A DNA stretch of 64,000 nt from Paracoccaceae bacterium (GTDB taxonomy: Bacteria; Pseudomonadota; Alphaproteobacteria; Rhodobacterales; Rhodobacteraceae), in the NCBI GenBank assembly GCA_026989055.1, contig JALSKC010000017.1:29517-93516 (forward strand), given 5' to 3'. Of the stretch, positions 9,051-18,231 are shown one piece after another. Position 1 is the stretch's first letter. Every line of letters begins with the position of its first letter. The translations under genes and the position numbers were made by a program. A model generated the notes under the pieces. The model made no database searches, was not told the origin of the DNA, and was given only the letters and a program-made list of their open reading frames with translations.

Positions 9051-9745
9051 CCCGCGCGCTCCCCGGCTCCGGCAACGGGAGCAACCCGGCCGCCCTTCAT
9101 CCGGATCACCCGGTCGCAGCGCCGGGCCAGCTCCGGGGAATGCGTCACCAGGATCAGCGTCGTTGCATGGCGCGCGCGCAGCTCGAACAGAAGATCCATG
9201 ATGCGCCGGCCCGTGGCCTCGTCCAGGTTGCCCGTCGGCTCGTCGGCAAGCAGGATGTCCGGGCGGCTCACCCCGGCGCGGGCGATGGCCACGCGCTGCT
9301 GCTCGCCCCCCGACAGCTGCGACGGGTAATGCCGCGCCCGCCCTGCCAGCCCGACATCTTCCAGCGCCTGCAGCGCGCGCGCCGCCGCGTCTCCCTCACC
9401 AGCAAGTTCGAGCGGCGTTGCGACGTTTTCCAGCGCCGTCATGGCCGGAATCAGATGGAACGACTGGAACACCACCCCGAGATGCCGCCGGCGGAAGCGC
9501 GCCAGCGCATCCTCGTCCAGCGCGCCCAGGTCGCGCCCCAGCACCCGGACCTGCCCCGCGCACGGCCGCTCCAGCCCGCCCATGATCATCAGCAGCGACG
9601 ACTTCCCCGAACCGGACGGGCCGACCACCCCGAGCGAACGGCCGCGCTCGACATCCAGCGTCACATCGCGCAGGATCTCCACCGGCCCGGCATTGCCCGC
9701 CAGGGTCAGCGATACGTTCCGCAACGAGATGATGTTCACTGCCAT
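9047..9745 (-). CDS. YbbA-type ABC transporter ATP-binding protein
   Basis: 232-residue ATPase of the LolD/MacB-like class. Walker [10 protein letters not shown] (about residues 38-46), Q-loop [10 protein letters not shown], signature [14 protein letters not shown] and Walker [13 protein letters not shown] are all present, with the H-loop [10 protein letters not shown] perfect AGGAGG lies one base before the ATG at 9745 but seven bases before an in-frame GTG at 9739, so the true start may be the GTG two codons later. Partner of the overlapping permease gene. Confidence 0.9.
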   Translation of the reverse strand: MAVNIISLRNVSLTLAGNAGPVEILRDVTLDVERGRSLGVVGPSGSGKSSLLMIMGGLERPCAGQVRVLGRDLGALDEDALARFRRRHLGVVFQSFHLIPAMTALENVATPLELAGEGDAAARALQALEDVGLAGRARHYPSQLSGGEQQRVAIARAGVSRPDILLADEPTGNLDEATGRRIMDLLFELRARHATTLILVTHSPELARRCDRVIRMKGGRVAPVAGAGERAG

Positions 9746-9836
9746 GCCTCCTAAACCGTGCCCCGAGGCGAACACAGCACAGGATCGGCACCATGTCATC
9801 ACCGGGCTCGTCAGCAAGCTGCCCCCCGCCGCTCAC

Positions 9837-10544
9837 ATGTCGGCGAGACCGCGGCGCGGCCTGCTTGCCGCCCTGCTCGCGGTCCTTCTCCTGACGGGCA
9901 TCGCCACCGCGCCGCCGGCGCAGGCCGACACGGCCACGATCGTCGCCCTCGGCGACAGCCTCGTGCACGGCTACGGCCTGGCGCCGGAGGAAGGGCTGGT
10001 GCCCCAGCTGCAACGCTGGCTCGATGCGACCGGGCTGGCGGTGACGCTCGTCAACGCCGGCGTGTCGGGCGACACCTCGGCCGGCGGGCGGGCCCGCGCC
10101 GGATGGGTTCTCGACGGTGGGGCGGACGGGCTGATCCTTGCCCTCGGCGGCAACGACGCGCTGCGCGGGATCGACCCGGAGGTGACCCGGCAGAACCTCG
10201 ACGCGATCCTCGCGGAAGCGGGCCGGCGCGGGACAGAAGTGCTCCTCGTCGGCATCCGCGCCCCCGGGAATTTCGGGCCGGAATATGCCGAAGCCTTCAA
10301 CCGTATCTTCCCCGAGCTGGCCGCGCGCCACGGGGTGACACTGCACCCGGACCTGCTGGCCCCGCTGACAGGCCGGGCTGACCGGGCCGAAACGCTGCGG
10401 CGCCATTTCCAGCCCGACGCGCTGCATCCCAATGCCGCCGGCGTGGCGCTGATCGTCGAGGACATCGGCCCGGCGGTGGCCGAAATGGCCCGACGCATCC
10501 TGGCCCGCCACGCCGCGGACGCAGAAGCCGCGGACGAAAGATAG
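9837..10544 (+). CDS. tesA: Periplasmic arylesterase / lysophospholipase L1 (SGNH hydrolase)
   Basis: 235-residue exported serine hydrolase of the TesA type, which cleaves acyl-CoA or short esters and lysophospholipids in the periplasm. A signal peptide (basic SARPRRG, hydrophobic 9-22, cleavage after AQA at 30) precedes the SGNH blocks: nucleophile Ser41 in ALGDSLVHG, Gly in NAGVSG, Asn106 in LGGND, and the Asp194/His197 pair in DALHPN. I chose the ATG at 9837 because it starts the signal peptide; another in-frame ATG at 9744 overlaps the divergent ATPase start. No clear ribosome binding site precedes 9837. Divergent from the ybbA/ybbP-type exporter. Confidence 0.88.
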   Translation: MSARPRRGLLAALLAVLLLTGIATAPPAQADTATIVALGDSLVHGYGLAPEEGLVPQLQRWLDATGLAVTLVNAGVSGDTSAGGRARAGWVLDGGADGLILALGGNDALRGIDPEVTRQNLDAILAEAGRRGTEVLLVGIRAPGNFGPEYAEAFNRIFPELAARHGVTLHPDLLAPLTGRADRAETLRRHFQPDALHPNAAGVALIVEDIGPAVAEMARRILARHAADAEAADER

Positions 10545-10776
10545 GCGAAAGACGGGACGGGGCGACGGCCTCCAGGACATCCCGCATTCGGCCGGCCCCG
10601 CTTCACCCGGGGCGCGCCGACGGCCGGGCGTGCGCCGCCCCCGGAGCGGATGCCTCCGCAGCCGGCCTGCTCCGCGCCTGCCTTCCGTCGGCACGTGCCA
10701 TTTCCATCGTGTCCGCCCCGACGCGGCAGACACGGAACCGGAGCGCCGGGGGGCTGCCGCCCGCCCGTCGGCGGCG

Positions 10777-10944
10777 CTATTCCCTCGGCGCCTTCGGCCG
10801 CTCGTCGTAATCGCGGGTCAGGATCCGCCGAGCATCGCCCTCCGGATCTTCGAACTGCCGGTTGCGCAGCGCCCAGAAGAAGGCCGCAAGCCCGCCCGCC
10901 CCGAGCAGCAGGGAAACCGGGATCAGGATCACCAGGACATTCAT
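10777..10944 (-). CDS. ccoS: cbb3 oxidase maturation protein CcoS
   Basis: 55-residue single-span membrane protein starting MNVLVILIPVSLLLGAGG and ending in a basic/acidic tail (RRILTRDYDERPKAPRE). CcoS is needed for insertion of heme and copper into the CcoN subunit. Its ATG overlaps the ccoI stop as ATGA, making it the last gene of ccoGHIS. The one helix (about residues 3-25) followed by the FEDPEGDA(R)RIL block is the family pattern. Confidence 0.93.
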   Translation of the reverse strand: MNVLVILIPVSLLLGAGGLAAFFWALRNRQFEDPEGDARRILTRDYDERPKAPRE

Positions 10945-13115
10945 CGCCGCACCAGCCTCAGCGCATTGAGCGAAACCATGATCGAGGAGCCCGACATCGC
11001 CAGCGCCGCCGCCAGGGGGGTGGCCAGCCCGGCCAGGGCGACCGGCACCGCGATCATGTTGTAGAGCGCGGCTATGGTGAAGTTCTCCTTGATCCGCCGG
11101 GTCGCCGCGCGGGCCGTCGCCAGCGCCTCTTCCACCGGCTCCAGCGAGGCCCCCAGCAGCACGATGTCCGACACCACGCGCGCCGCCTCCAGCGCGCTGG
11201 CCGGCGAGATCGAGACATGCGCCGACGCCAGCGCCGCCGTATCGTTCAGCCCGTCGCCGACCATCAGGACCCGGCGCCCGGATTTCGCCAGCATCGCGAT
11301 TCGCGCCGCCTTGTCGGCCGGCAGCATCTCTGCCTCCCAGGCCTCGATTCCGGTCCGCACCGCCACATCGGCAACCGCAGCCGGCGCATCCCCCGACAGC
11401 AGGATCACATCCAGGCCACGCCGCTTCAACCCCTGCACGAGCGCGGCTGCGCCCGGGCGCAGCCGATCGGAAAAGGCGAAGATCACCGGCGCCTGCCCGT
11501 CGATCGCGAGATATGCCGCCGTTCCGCCCGCCGGCGCGGCCCCGACCCAGTCGGCTCGCCCGAGACGGACCCGCCGCCCCTGCCAGACGGCCTCGACTCC
11601 GTGGCCGGGCACCTCGCGGATCTCATCGAGCGCGGCCGGCGCGATCCCTGCCGCGCGGATGGCCCCGCACAGGGCCTGCGACAGAGGATGCCCCGAGCCC
11701 TCTGCCAGCGCCCTGGCCACCGCCAGATCCGTGCGCCGGTGCTCCTCGATCCCCACCGGCTCGGGCTGGCCGAGGGTCAGCGTCCCGGTCTTGTCGAACA
11801 CCACCGTGTCCGCCTCGGCCAGGCGCTCCAGCGCGGTCGGGCTCTTGATCAGCATCCCGGCGCGGAACAGCCGCCCCGAGGCGGCCGTCGTCACCGCCGG
11901 AACCGCCAGCCCCAGCGCGCAGGGGCAGGTGATGATCAGCACCGCCACCGCGATATTGACCGAAAGGCGGATGTCGCCGGTGGCCGCATACCATCCGGCA
12001 AAGGCGAAAAGCGCCAGCAGATGCACCAGCGGCGCATAGACGGCAGCCGCCCTGTCGGCCAGCGAGGTGTAACGGTTGCGCGAGGTCTCGGCCAGCGCGA
12101 CGAGCTCGGCCATCCGGCGCAGCGAACTGTCCTCTCCCGCGGCCTGCACGCGCAGCACCAGCGGGCCGGTCAGGTTCATCTCGCCGGCATTCAGCCGCTG
12201 CCCCGGCCCGACGGCCACCGGCAGGCTCTCGCCGGTCAGCAGCGAGCGGTCGAGCTCGCTTTCGCCCTCTTCCACCTCGCCATCCACCGGCACCCGGGTG
12301 CCGGGCAGCACCCGCACCCTGTCGCCCGGGCGCAGATCGGCCACCGCGACACTCTCGCCACTCTCCAGAAGCGCGCGGGGCACCTCCAGCGCCGCCAGCT
12401 CCTCGGCGGCCGAACGCGCCACAGAGCGCGTCCGGTAGTCCAGGTAGCGCCCGGCCAGCAGGAAGAAGGTCAGCGAAAGCGCCGCATCGAAATAGGCGTG
12501 CTTCCCGCCCAGCGATGTCTCGTACAGCGACATGACCGTGGCCAGGATGATCGCCAGAGAAATCGGCACATCCATGTTCAGCCGGCGCACCCGCAGCGCG
12601 CTCCAGGCATTGTCGAAGAAGGGGCGCGCCGCAAAGATCACCGCCGGCACGGCAACGAAGGCGGATACCCAGTGGAACAGGTCCCGGGTCGTGTCCGAAG
12701 CGCCCGACCAGACCGCGACCGACAGCATCATCACGTTCATCATCGCGAAGCCGGCCACCGCCAGCCGCATCAGAAGGTCGCGCCCGCGCCGGTCGGTTTC
12801 GGTGGCCGCCAGGGTGGTGGAATCGAGCTCATGCGCCTCGTAGCCGATGCCGGCAAGCACATTCACCAGATGGGCCGGGCTCAGCGTTTCCTCGGCATCG
12901 ATCGTGACCCGCCTGAGGGTCAGGTTGACCCGGGCCGCGCGCACCCCCGGCTCCTGCTCGAGGCGGCGTTCCACCGCCGAGATGCAGGCCGCGCAATGGG
13001 CCGTGGGCAACGACAGGATGATGTTGCCCCCGATCTCCCCTGCTCCGGCCCTGTCCCGTGCGGCCGGAGCGGCCACGCAGGCCGGACAGGCGGAAGGTGC
13101 GGCCGGTCCGCTCAT
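10941..13115 (-). CDS. ccoI: Copper-transporting P1B-type ATPase CcoI (FixI)
   Basis: 724-residue inner-membrane pump that exports Cu(I) for cytochrome cbb3 assembly. An extra N-terminal CPAC (residues 10-13) precedes the heavy-metal-associated domain with Cys41/Cys44 (HCAAC). Eight helices follow, with the transport motif CPC at 398-400, the phosphorylated Asp442 in FDKTGTLTL, TGES at about 295, and the hinge GDGLNDTAAL. The length matches the family. It sits four bases after ccoH and overlaps ccoS, inside the FNR-box-led ccoGHIS operon. Confidence 0.95.
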   Translation of the reverse strand: MSGPAAPSACPACVAAPAARDRAGAGEIGGNIILSLPTAHCAACISAVERRLEQEPGVRAARVNLTLRRVTIDAEETLSPAHLVNVLAGIGYEAHELDSTTLAATETDRRGRDLLMRLAVAGFAMMNVMMLSVAVWSGASDTTRDLFHWVSAFVAVPAVIFAARPFFDNAWSALRVRRLNMDVPISLAIILATVMSLYETSLGGKHAYFDAALSLTFFLLAGRYLDYRTRSVARSAAEELAALEVPRALLESGESVAVADLRPGDRVRVLPGTRVPVDGEVEEGESELDRSLLTGESLPVAVGPGQRLNAGEMNLTGPLVLRVQAAGEDSSLRRMAELVALAETSRNRYTSLADRAAAVYAPLVHLLALFAFAGWYAATGDIRLSVNIAVAVLIITCPCALGLAVPAVTTAASGRLFRAGMLIKSPTALERLAEADTVVFDKTGTLTLGQPEPVGIEEHRRTDLAVARALAEGSGHPLSQALCGAIRAAGIAPAALDEIREVPGHGVEAVWQGRRVRLGRADWVGAAPAGGTAAYLAIDGQAPVIFAFSDRLRPGAAALVQGLKRRGLDVILLSGDAPAAVADVAVRTGIEAWEAEMLPADKAARIAMLAKSGRRVLMVGDGLNDTAALASAHVSISPASALEAARVVSDIVLLGASLEPVEEALATARAATRRIKENFTIAALYNMIAVPVALAGLATPLAAALAMSGSSIMVSLNALRLVRR

Positions 13116-13119
13116 CGCG

Positions 13120-13575
13120 CTACTCCACGTAAAGCCGTATCCGCTGCCGGAAGGCGGTGCCGTCGGGCGCCACCGCCTTCAGACGCAGGTGCCAGTAGCC
13201 CGACGCCAGATCGACCGGCGCCACATAGGCGCTGCCGTCGAAGGAGAAGGCCAGGATGCGATCGTCCCTGACGCTGGTGGCCCGCCCCAGCGTGCCGCCG
13301 ATCTCGCGCACCCGGACCGGCGCAGCATCGGGGCCGAGGATGCTCAGCACCAGCCGTTCGCCCTCGATCGCGGCCGAAACCTCCCAGCCCAGCGCCTGCT
13401 GGGCGGCACGCTCGCGGTCGAAGCTCTGCGAGGCGACATAGGAATTTCGCACCTCAAGCCCCGGAAAGGTGCTTACCGCCTGCCAGGCCAGAACGAGGTT
13501 GACCGCGATGATCACCGCAAAGGCCGAAACCGTCAGGACCAGCATCTTGCGTCCCGTGAATTCCTTTCCCATCAT
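13120..13575 (-). CDS. ccoH: cbb3 oxidase assembly protein CcoH (FixH)
   Basis: 151-residue protein with one N-terminal membrane helix (about residues 11-33) and a periplasmic FixH domain with the conserved NSYVASQSFD near residue 44 and GYWHLRL near 126. CcoH stays bound to the cbb3 oxidase and supports its assembly and stability. The ATG at 13575 overlaps the ccoG stop (ATGA); a second Met follows at once, so the start may be 13572. Confidence 0.93.
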   Translation of the reverse strand: MMGKEFTGRKMLVLTVSAFAVIIAVNLVLAWQAVSTFPGLEVRNSYVASQSFDRERAAQQALGWEVSAAIEGERLVLSILGPDAAPVRVREIGGTLGRATSVRDDRILAFSFDGSAYVAPVDLASGYWHLRLKAVAPDGTAFRQRIRLYVE

Positions 13576-15023
13576 CTGACCCTTCCGTTGAACACGCTGT
13601 CATTGTAAGCCTTTTCGCCGGTCTCCAGATCTTCCGCCACAAGCCGGAATCCGACCCGGTCGGCCCGGTCCGCACCGCTGCCCTCGGGCGCGATCACATA
13701 GACCCGCTGCAAGTAGGTCGTATCGGCCGGAACCCGCACCACCAGATCGTCCTCTCCCTCCAGGGCAAGCCGCAGCGGCGCGTCGGCCTCCAGCGACAGG
13801 CGAAAATCGTGATCCGCGCCATGCTTGTTGAGCAGCCGCACGTCGTAGGTATTGCGTACCGAACCGTCGGACAGAACCACATATGTCGGGTTGCGCACCG
13901 GCGCCACCGACATCCCGATCCCGGAGCGCAGGAACAGCGCGGCAAGCAGCGCAAGCCCGACCCCGGCCCACAGCACCGTATACAGGATCGTGCGCGGGCG
14001 GAACACATGCTTCCAGACGGGCAGCGGCGCCTTGCCGGAGCGTTCCCTGGCCTCGTCTGTCAGCGCCATGTAATCGATCAGCCCGCGCGGCTTGCCGATC
14101 CTGTCCATCACCTCGTCGCAGGCGTCGATGCACAGCGCGCAGGTGATGCATTCCAGCTGCTGGCCGTCGCGGATGTCGATCCCCATCGGGCAGACGTTGA
14201 CGCAGGCCATGCAGTCGATGCAGTCGCCCAGCCTGTCGGCGCCCTCCTTCTTGCGGTGCCGGCCCCGCGGCTCGCCGCGCCAGGAGCGGTAGCCGACCAC
14301 CAGCGTGTCCTCGTCCATCATCGCCGCCTGGATGCGCGGCCAGGGGCACATGTAGATACAGACCTGCTCGCGGGCGAAGCCGCCGAACAGCACGGTCAGC
14401 ACGGTCAGCAGCCCCATGGTGGTATAGGCGATCGGGTGGGCCTGCCCGGTCACCAGATCGCGCAGCAGGGTCGGCGCATCGGTGAAATAGAACACCCAGG
14501 CTCCGCCGGTGGCCAGCCCGATCAGCGCCCAGAGGAACCACTTCGTCAGCCGCAGCCGCCACTTGCGCAGATCCCATTTCGCCTTCCACAGCCGCACCCG
14601 GGCGTTGCGGTCGCCCTCGACCCAGCGTTCAACCAGGATGAACAGGTCGGTCCAGACCGTCTGCGGGCAGGCATAGCCGCACCAGACCCGCCCCAGCGCC
14701 GAGGTGAACAGGAACAGCCCCAGCCCGGCCATGATCAGCAGCCCGGCAATGAAGTAGAATTCATGCGGCCAGATCTCGATGAAGAAGAAGTAGAACCGCC
14801 GGTTCGCCAGATCGACCAGCACCGCCTGATCCGGAAGATTGGGGCCGCGGTCCCAGCGGAGCCAGGGCGTGATGTAGTAGATCCCCAGCGTGAGCGCCAT
14901 GATCCACCACTTGAGCCTGCGGAACCGACCGGACACCCGACGCGGAAAGACCGGCTCCCGGGCGGCATAAAGGGGCGGCGCATCTTCGGAAGAGGACATA
15001 TCGGAGGTCTTCGGTCTGTTCAC
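13572..15023 (-). CDS. ccoG: Membrane ferredoxin-like protein CcoG (FixG/RdxB)
   Basis: 483-residue membrane protein with two 4Fe-4S clusters that acts in copper reduction for cbb3 assembly. Five or so helices (first at about residues 40-60), the family motif CGYACPQTVW (about 112-121), then the ferredoxin repeats CIDCMACVNVCP and CITCALCIDAC (about 265-310), and a C-terminal periplasmic Ig-like domain. The likely start is a GTG at 15023; an in-frame ATG eight codons later is the alternative. A perfect FNR box is centred about 43 bases upstream of the GTG. Confidence 0.95.
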   Translation of the reverse strand: MNRPKTSDMSSSEDAPPLYAAREPVFPRRVSGRFRRLKWWIMALTLGIYYITPWLRWDRGPNLPDQAVLVDLANRRFYFFFIEIWPHEFYFIAGLLIMAGLGLFLFTSALGRVWCGYACPQTVWTDLFILVERWVEGDRNARVRLWKAKWDLRKWRLRLTKWFLWALIGLATGGAWVFYFTDAPTLLRDLVTGQAHPIAYTTMGLLTVLTVLFGGFAREQVCIYMCPWPRIQAAMMDEDTLVVGYRSWRGEPRGRHRKKEGADRLGDCIDCMACVNVCPMGIDIRDGQQLECITCALCIDACDEVMDRIGKPRGLIDYMALTDEARERSGKAPLPVWKHVFRPRTILYTVLWAGVGLALLAALFLRSGIGMSVAPVRNPTYVVLSDGSVRNTYDVRLLNKHGADHDFRLSLEADAPLRLALEGEDDLVVRVPADTTYLQRVYVIAPEGSGADRADRVGFRLVAEDLETGEKAYNDSVFNGRVR

Positions 15024-15059
15024 GTTGCGGCCTTATGGATCCCGCCTGCCCGGGCGGCA

Positions 15060-15073
15060 TTGACCTAGGTCAA
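15060..15073 (-). promoter_or_regulatory. FNR/FnrL box upstream of ccoGHIS
   Basis: TTGACCTAGGTCAA, an exact TTGA-N6-TCAA dyad, centred 43.5 bases upstream of the ccoG GTG. This is close to the distance expected for class II activation if transcription starts just before the gene. The cognate regulator fnrL lies 7 kb away in this window. Confidence 0.85.
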
Positions 15074-15150
15074 GATTCACCCCCGCCGAAGGAACCGCGT
15101 CAAAACGCCGCCACCGGGCTGCGCAACGCCCGACCCGGCGCCGCGCCGCC

Positions 15151-16257
15151 TCATCCGGCCGGCGCCCGCCCCTTTTCCGTCCGGGCGGGGCCGGCGGCGC
15201 GCCTTCTCCCGAGCAGCCGCGCCGAAAGGCACCAGAACACCACGGCCAGAAGGGCCCCGGCATAGCCGTCAACCGCATAATGCCAGCCCAGCTGGACCGA
15301 GCCGACCATGATCGCCAGTGCGAACAGCCCCGATGCCGCCCCCCACCACCGCCCGCGCCGGGCACCGTAAAGCGCGATCAGGGTCGCGCTGGCGACATGC
15401 ATGCTGGGCATGGCCGAAATCCCGCTGAGCGGGCCGCCGGCCACGTGGCCCCGCCAGAGGGCCTCCTGCACCTCCAGCGCCCAGACCGGGCTGATCCGGT
15501 CGAAGGCGGCCAGCATCTCCATCAGCGGCACGAATTCTTCCCCGAAACCGAGCCGCGCGTAATAGACCGGCCCGGCCGAGGAAAACAGCACCGCCAGGAG
15601 ATTGCCGCCGACGGCGAAAGTCAGCACGAAGGCCAGCAGGAACACCGGCCCGACCGTATCTTCCCGGGGAGAGAAACAGGCGAGCACCACGACGAAATAG
15701 ATGAGGAAGAACCAGAAGTGATAGGCCGCGTTGAGCAGCGTGGTTGCCAGCGGCCTCGCCAGCACCGTCATCTGCAGCCATTCGTGGGGCGCGCGCCCGA
15801 AATGCAGCTTGCGGTCCCAGGCGGCAAAGACCGCATCCCAGGAAAAGGGGTTGAGATGGGGCACGAGCGACTTGAGATGGGAAAAACCGCCGATGAACAG
15901 CACGATCAGCAGCAGCGCCAGCATCCCCCGCCCGATCCGTTCCGTATCACCGGCAAGCGCCTTCAGGTCGTCCAGAAAGCGGGCGAGCGGCCGGGCGGGG
16001 CGCAGCACGAAGGCAAGATACAGGAAATGCCGGACCACCAGCACGAAGCCGAACAGGGGCAGCAGGATCGTGAACAGCATGCCCAGCGTCCGGCTCATCG
16101 CCGGGTCGAAGGGAACCCCGCTCGCCATGCTGATCGAGACCACCGCCAGAAGATGCAGCCCGACCAGGGCGGCCAGCGGCCACAGCCTGCGCAAGAGCCC
16201 GCTCAGACCGCGGCACGGAAAGCGCAGCACCCGGGATATTCCCTCCATCACGAACAT
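15151..16257 (-). CDS. PAP2-superfamily membrane phosphatase
   Basis: 368-residue integral membrane protein with about nine helices and a C-terminal PAP2 (type 2 phosphatidic acid phosphatase) core. The phosphatase motifs SAMPSMHVA (about residues 272-280) and GWHYAVDGYAG (about 322-332) carry the catalytic His residues; the first motif (KxxxxxxRP) is not obvious. The likely substrate is a lipid phosphate or inositol-phosphate head group. The start is uncertain: ATG at 16257 or three codons later; the open frame extends further upstream but runs over the ccoP terminator. It lies between ccoP and ccoG on the same strand, but with its own 5' gap after the terminator. Confidence 0.8.
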   Translation of the reverse strand: MFVMEGISRVLRFPCRGLSGLLRRLWPLAALVGLHLLAVVSISMASGVPFDPAMSRTLGMLFTILLPLFGFVLVVRHFLYLAFVLRPARPLARFLDDLKALAGDTERIGRGMLALLLIVLFIGGFSHLKSLVPHLNPFSWDAVFAAWDRKLHFGRAPHEWLQMTVLARPLATTLLNAAYHFWFFLIYFVVVLACFSPREDTVGPVFLLAFVLTFAVGGNLLAVLFSSAGPVYYARLGFGEEFVPLMEMLAAFDRISPVWALEVQEALWRGHVAGGPLSGISAMPSMHVASATLIALYGARRGRWWGAASGLFALAIMVGSVQLGWHYAVDGYAGALLAVVFWCLSARLLGRRRAAGPARTEKGRAPAG

Positions 16258-16307
16258 GCCGCCCCGGCTAGCAGCGCAATGTGCCCTCAATTGGGCACTT
16301 CCGCGGA

Positions 16308-16368
16308 AGCGGAAGAAAAACGGCACCGGCCCCGAAGAAACGCGCGAACAGGATCAGGGGCCGGTGCC
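16308..16368 (-). terminator. Rho-independent terminator after ccoP
   Basis: Perfect 12-bp inverted repeat GGCACCGGCCCC (16322-16333) and GGGGCCGGTGCC (16357-16368) with a 23-base loop. On the minus strand it is followed directly by GTTTTTCTTCC. It lies 45 bases past the ccoP stop and before the PAP2 gene. Confidence 0.8.
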
Positions 16369-16412
16369 TATCCGGGAGCCGGCGGCCCCCGGAACTCCGT
16401 GTGTCGCTCAGC

Positions 16413-17270
16413 TCATTCGCCGCCTCCAAGCTGATGCACATAGGCCGCAACCGCATTGATCTGGGCATCGCTCAGGCGCCCGCCCCAGTCGGGCATCTCG
16501 ACGTTGCGGGCGTATCGGACCGAATAGGTGATGTCTTCGGGGCTGTCGCCGAACAGCCAGATCGCATCGGTCAGGTTCGGAGCGCCCTGATCGCGATCGC
16601 CGCTGCCGTCCGCTCCATGGCAGGAGGCGCAGTTGTCGGCATAGACGATCTGCCCCGGCCCGGCCAGCGCGGGGTCGTGGTCGAGCCCGGCCAGAGACTG
16701 CACATAGGCCACCACCTGGGCGATCTCCTCATCCGACAGGAATTCGCCGAAGGCGGGCATTTCCGAATAGCGGGTCTCGTCGCTGCGCGAGCGGATGCCG
16801 TGGCGCACGGTGTAGGCGATGCTCTCGATGTCGCCCCCCCAGAGCCAGTCGTCATCCAGCAGGTTGGGGTAGCCCTTCGCCCCCGCGCCCCCCGACCCGT
16901 GGCACTGCGAACAGTAGGTGCGGAAGACCGCGGCGCCGGAATTGACGGCATACCCGTAAAGCTCCGGATCGTCGCGAAGCGCGGTCAGGTCGGCCGCGGC
17001 CAGCCTGGCCTCGACCTCGGCGTTCATCTCCTTGAACGCCTGGATCTCGCGCGCAACCTCCTGACGGGTGGAATAGCCCAGAAGCCCCGGAGTCGCCCGC
17101 TCCAGCAGCGGCCACGCCGGGTAGAGGATCGTATAGCCGATCCCCCAGATGATGGTGGCATAGAAGGTCCACAGCCACCAGCGCGGCAGCGGGTTGTTGT
17201 ATTCCTCGATCCCGTCCCAGCTGTGGCCGGTGGTCTCGACTTCCTGCGGTTGTTCTGGCTTCTCCGCCAT
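16413..17270 (-). CDS. ccoP: cbb3-type cytochrome c oxidase diheme subunit III
   Basis: 285-residue membrane-anchored diheme cytochrome c that feeds electrons to CcoO/CcoN. An N-terminal CcoP domain ([19 protein letters not shown], residues 25-43) gives the single helix; heme sites are CSQCH at 120-124 and CASCH at 214-218, with distal Met in MPAFGE (171) and MPDWGG near the end. The ATG shares one base with the ccoQ stop (TAATG). The C-terminus is followed by a strong terminator. Last gene of ccoNOQP. Confidence 0.97.
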   Translation of the reverse strand: MAEKPEQPQEVETTGHSWDGIEEYNNPLPRWWLWTFYATIIWGIGYTILYPAWPLLERATPGLLGYSTRQEVAREIQAFKEMNAEVEARLAAADLTALRDDPELYGYAVNSGAAVFRTYCSQCHGSGGAGAKGYPNLLDDDWLWGGDIESIAYTVRHGIRSRSDETRYSEMPAFGEFLSDEEIAQVVAYVQSLAGLDHDPALAGPGQIVYADNCASCHGADGSGDRDQGAPNLTDAIWLFGDSPEDITYSVRYARNVEMPDWGGRLSDAQINAVAAYVHQLGGGE

Positions 17271-17482
17271 TACTTGGCCTCCTCTGCCGGAGTGCTCCGC
17301 TCCGTGGCCGGCTCCGCGGCCGGCCCGTCCTCGTGGCGGAACGGGATCTGCAGGGTGTCCTCGTAGATCCGGGTGCTGCCGGGACGAAACGCCCAGATCA
17401 CCGAAGCGATGAAGAAGGCAAAGATGGCCAGCATCGCCCAGCTGTCGGCAAACTGGCGCAGAACCGTGTAGGTGTCCGTCAT
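17270..17482 (-). CDS. ccoQ: cbb3-type oxidase subunit IV (CcoQ/FixQ)
   Basis: 70-residue one-helix protein (helix about residues 13-31, ending in IWAFRPGS) with a hydrophilic tail rich in Glu and Ala. CcoQ stabilises the complex and, in Rhodobacter, passes the oxygen signal from the oxidase to the redox regulators. It lies 11 bases after ccoO and overlaps ccoP by one base. Confidence 0.93.
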   Translation of the reverse strand: MTDTYTVLRQFADSWAMLAIFAFFIASVIWAFRPGSTRIYEDTLQIPFRHEDGPAAEPATERSTPAEEAK

Positions 17483-17493
17483 GCTTCCCTCCC

Positions 17494-18219
17494 TCAGCGG
17501 CTTTCGTCCGGCGTGAAGGTCGAGAAATCGACCATCGTGCCCAGGATCTGGAGATAGGCCACCAGCGCATCCATCTCGGAAATTCCGGGCCGGCGGTCGA
17601 AATTGCGCGTCTGCGCTCCCGGGTAGCGCTCGAGCAACCCTTCGTGGTCGGCATCCGGGTCCGCCTGGGCCAGGAAATCGGCGCGCGCCAGCTCGATCAT
17701 CTCGTCCGTGTAGGGCACGCCCACCAGGCGATGGGTGGCCAGAAGCTCGTCGATGTATTCGCCATCCATCATCCGGTCGAGCAGGAAATCATAGCTGGGC
17801 ATGACCGATTCCGGCACCACCGACTGCGGATCGACCAGGTGATCCACGTGCCAGTCATCCGAATAGCGCCCGCCGACGCGGGCCAGGTCCGGGCCGGTCC
17901 GCTTGGAACCCCACTGGAACGGGTGATCGTACATCGACTCTGCCGCCAGCGAGTAGTGGCCGTAGCGCTCCACCTCGTCACGCATCGGGCGGATCATCTG
18001 GCTGTGGCAGACATAGCAGCCCTCGCGGATGTAGATGTCGCGCCCGGCCAGCTCCAGCGGCGAATAGGGCCGCACGCCTTCCACCTCCTCGATGGTGTTT
18101 TCCAGGTAGAACAGCGGCACTATCTCCACCAGACCGCCCACCGTCACCGCCAGGAAGCTGAAGATCAGCAGCAACGTCGGGCTCTTTTCCAGCGCCTTGT
18201 GCTTGTCGAGAATTGCCAT
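17494..18219 (-). CDS. ccoO: cbb3-type cytochrome c oxidase monoheme subunit II
   Basis: 241-residue cytochrome c subunit with an N-terminal helix (about residues 13-36) and a single heme site CYVCH at 68-72. Distal axial Met is probably in VMPSYDFL (about 139-146). Family-typical sequences include PLFYLENT and [17 protein letters not shown]. It follows ccoN by 12 bases in the FNR-led operon. Confidence 0.97.
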   Translation of the reverse strand: MAILDKHKALEKSPTLLLIFSFLAVTVGGLVEIVPLFYLENTIEEVEGVRPYSPLELAGRDIYIREGCYVCHSQMIRPMRDEVERYGHYSLAAESMYDHPFQWGSKRTGPDLARVGGRYSDDWHVDHLVDPQSVVPESVMPSYDFLLDRMMDGEYIDELLATHRLVGVPYTDEMIELARADFLAQADPDADHEGLLERYPGAQTRNFDRRPGISEMDALVAYLQILGTMVDFSTFTPDESR

Positions 18220-18231
18220 TCTTCCGCCCCC

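Noticed and set aside
6474..9329. A 951-codon plus-strand frame across the ABC permease
   Set aside because: Arg/Gln/Pro-rich shadow of the permease and ATPase genes; no start signal or recognisable domain.
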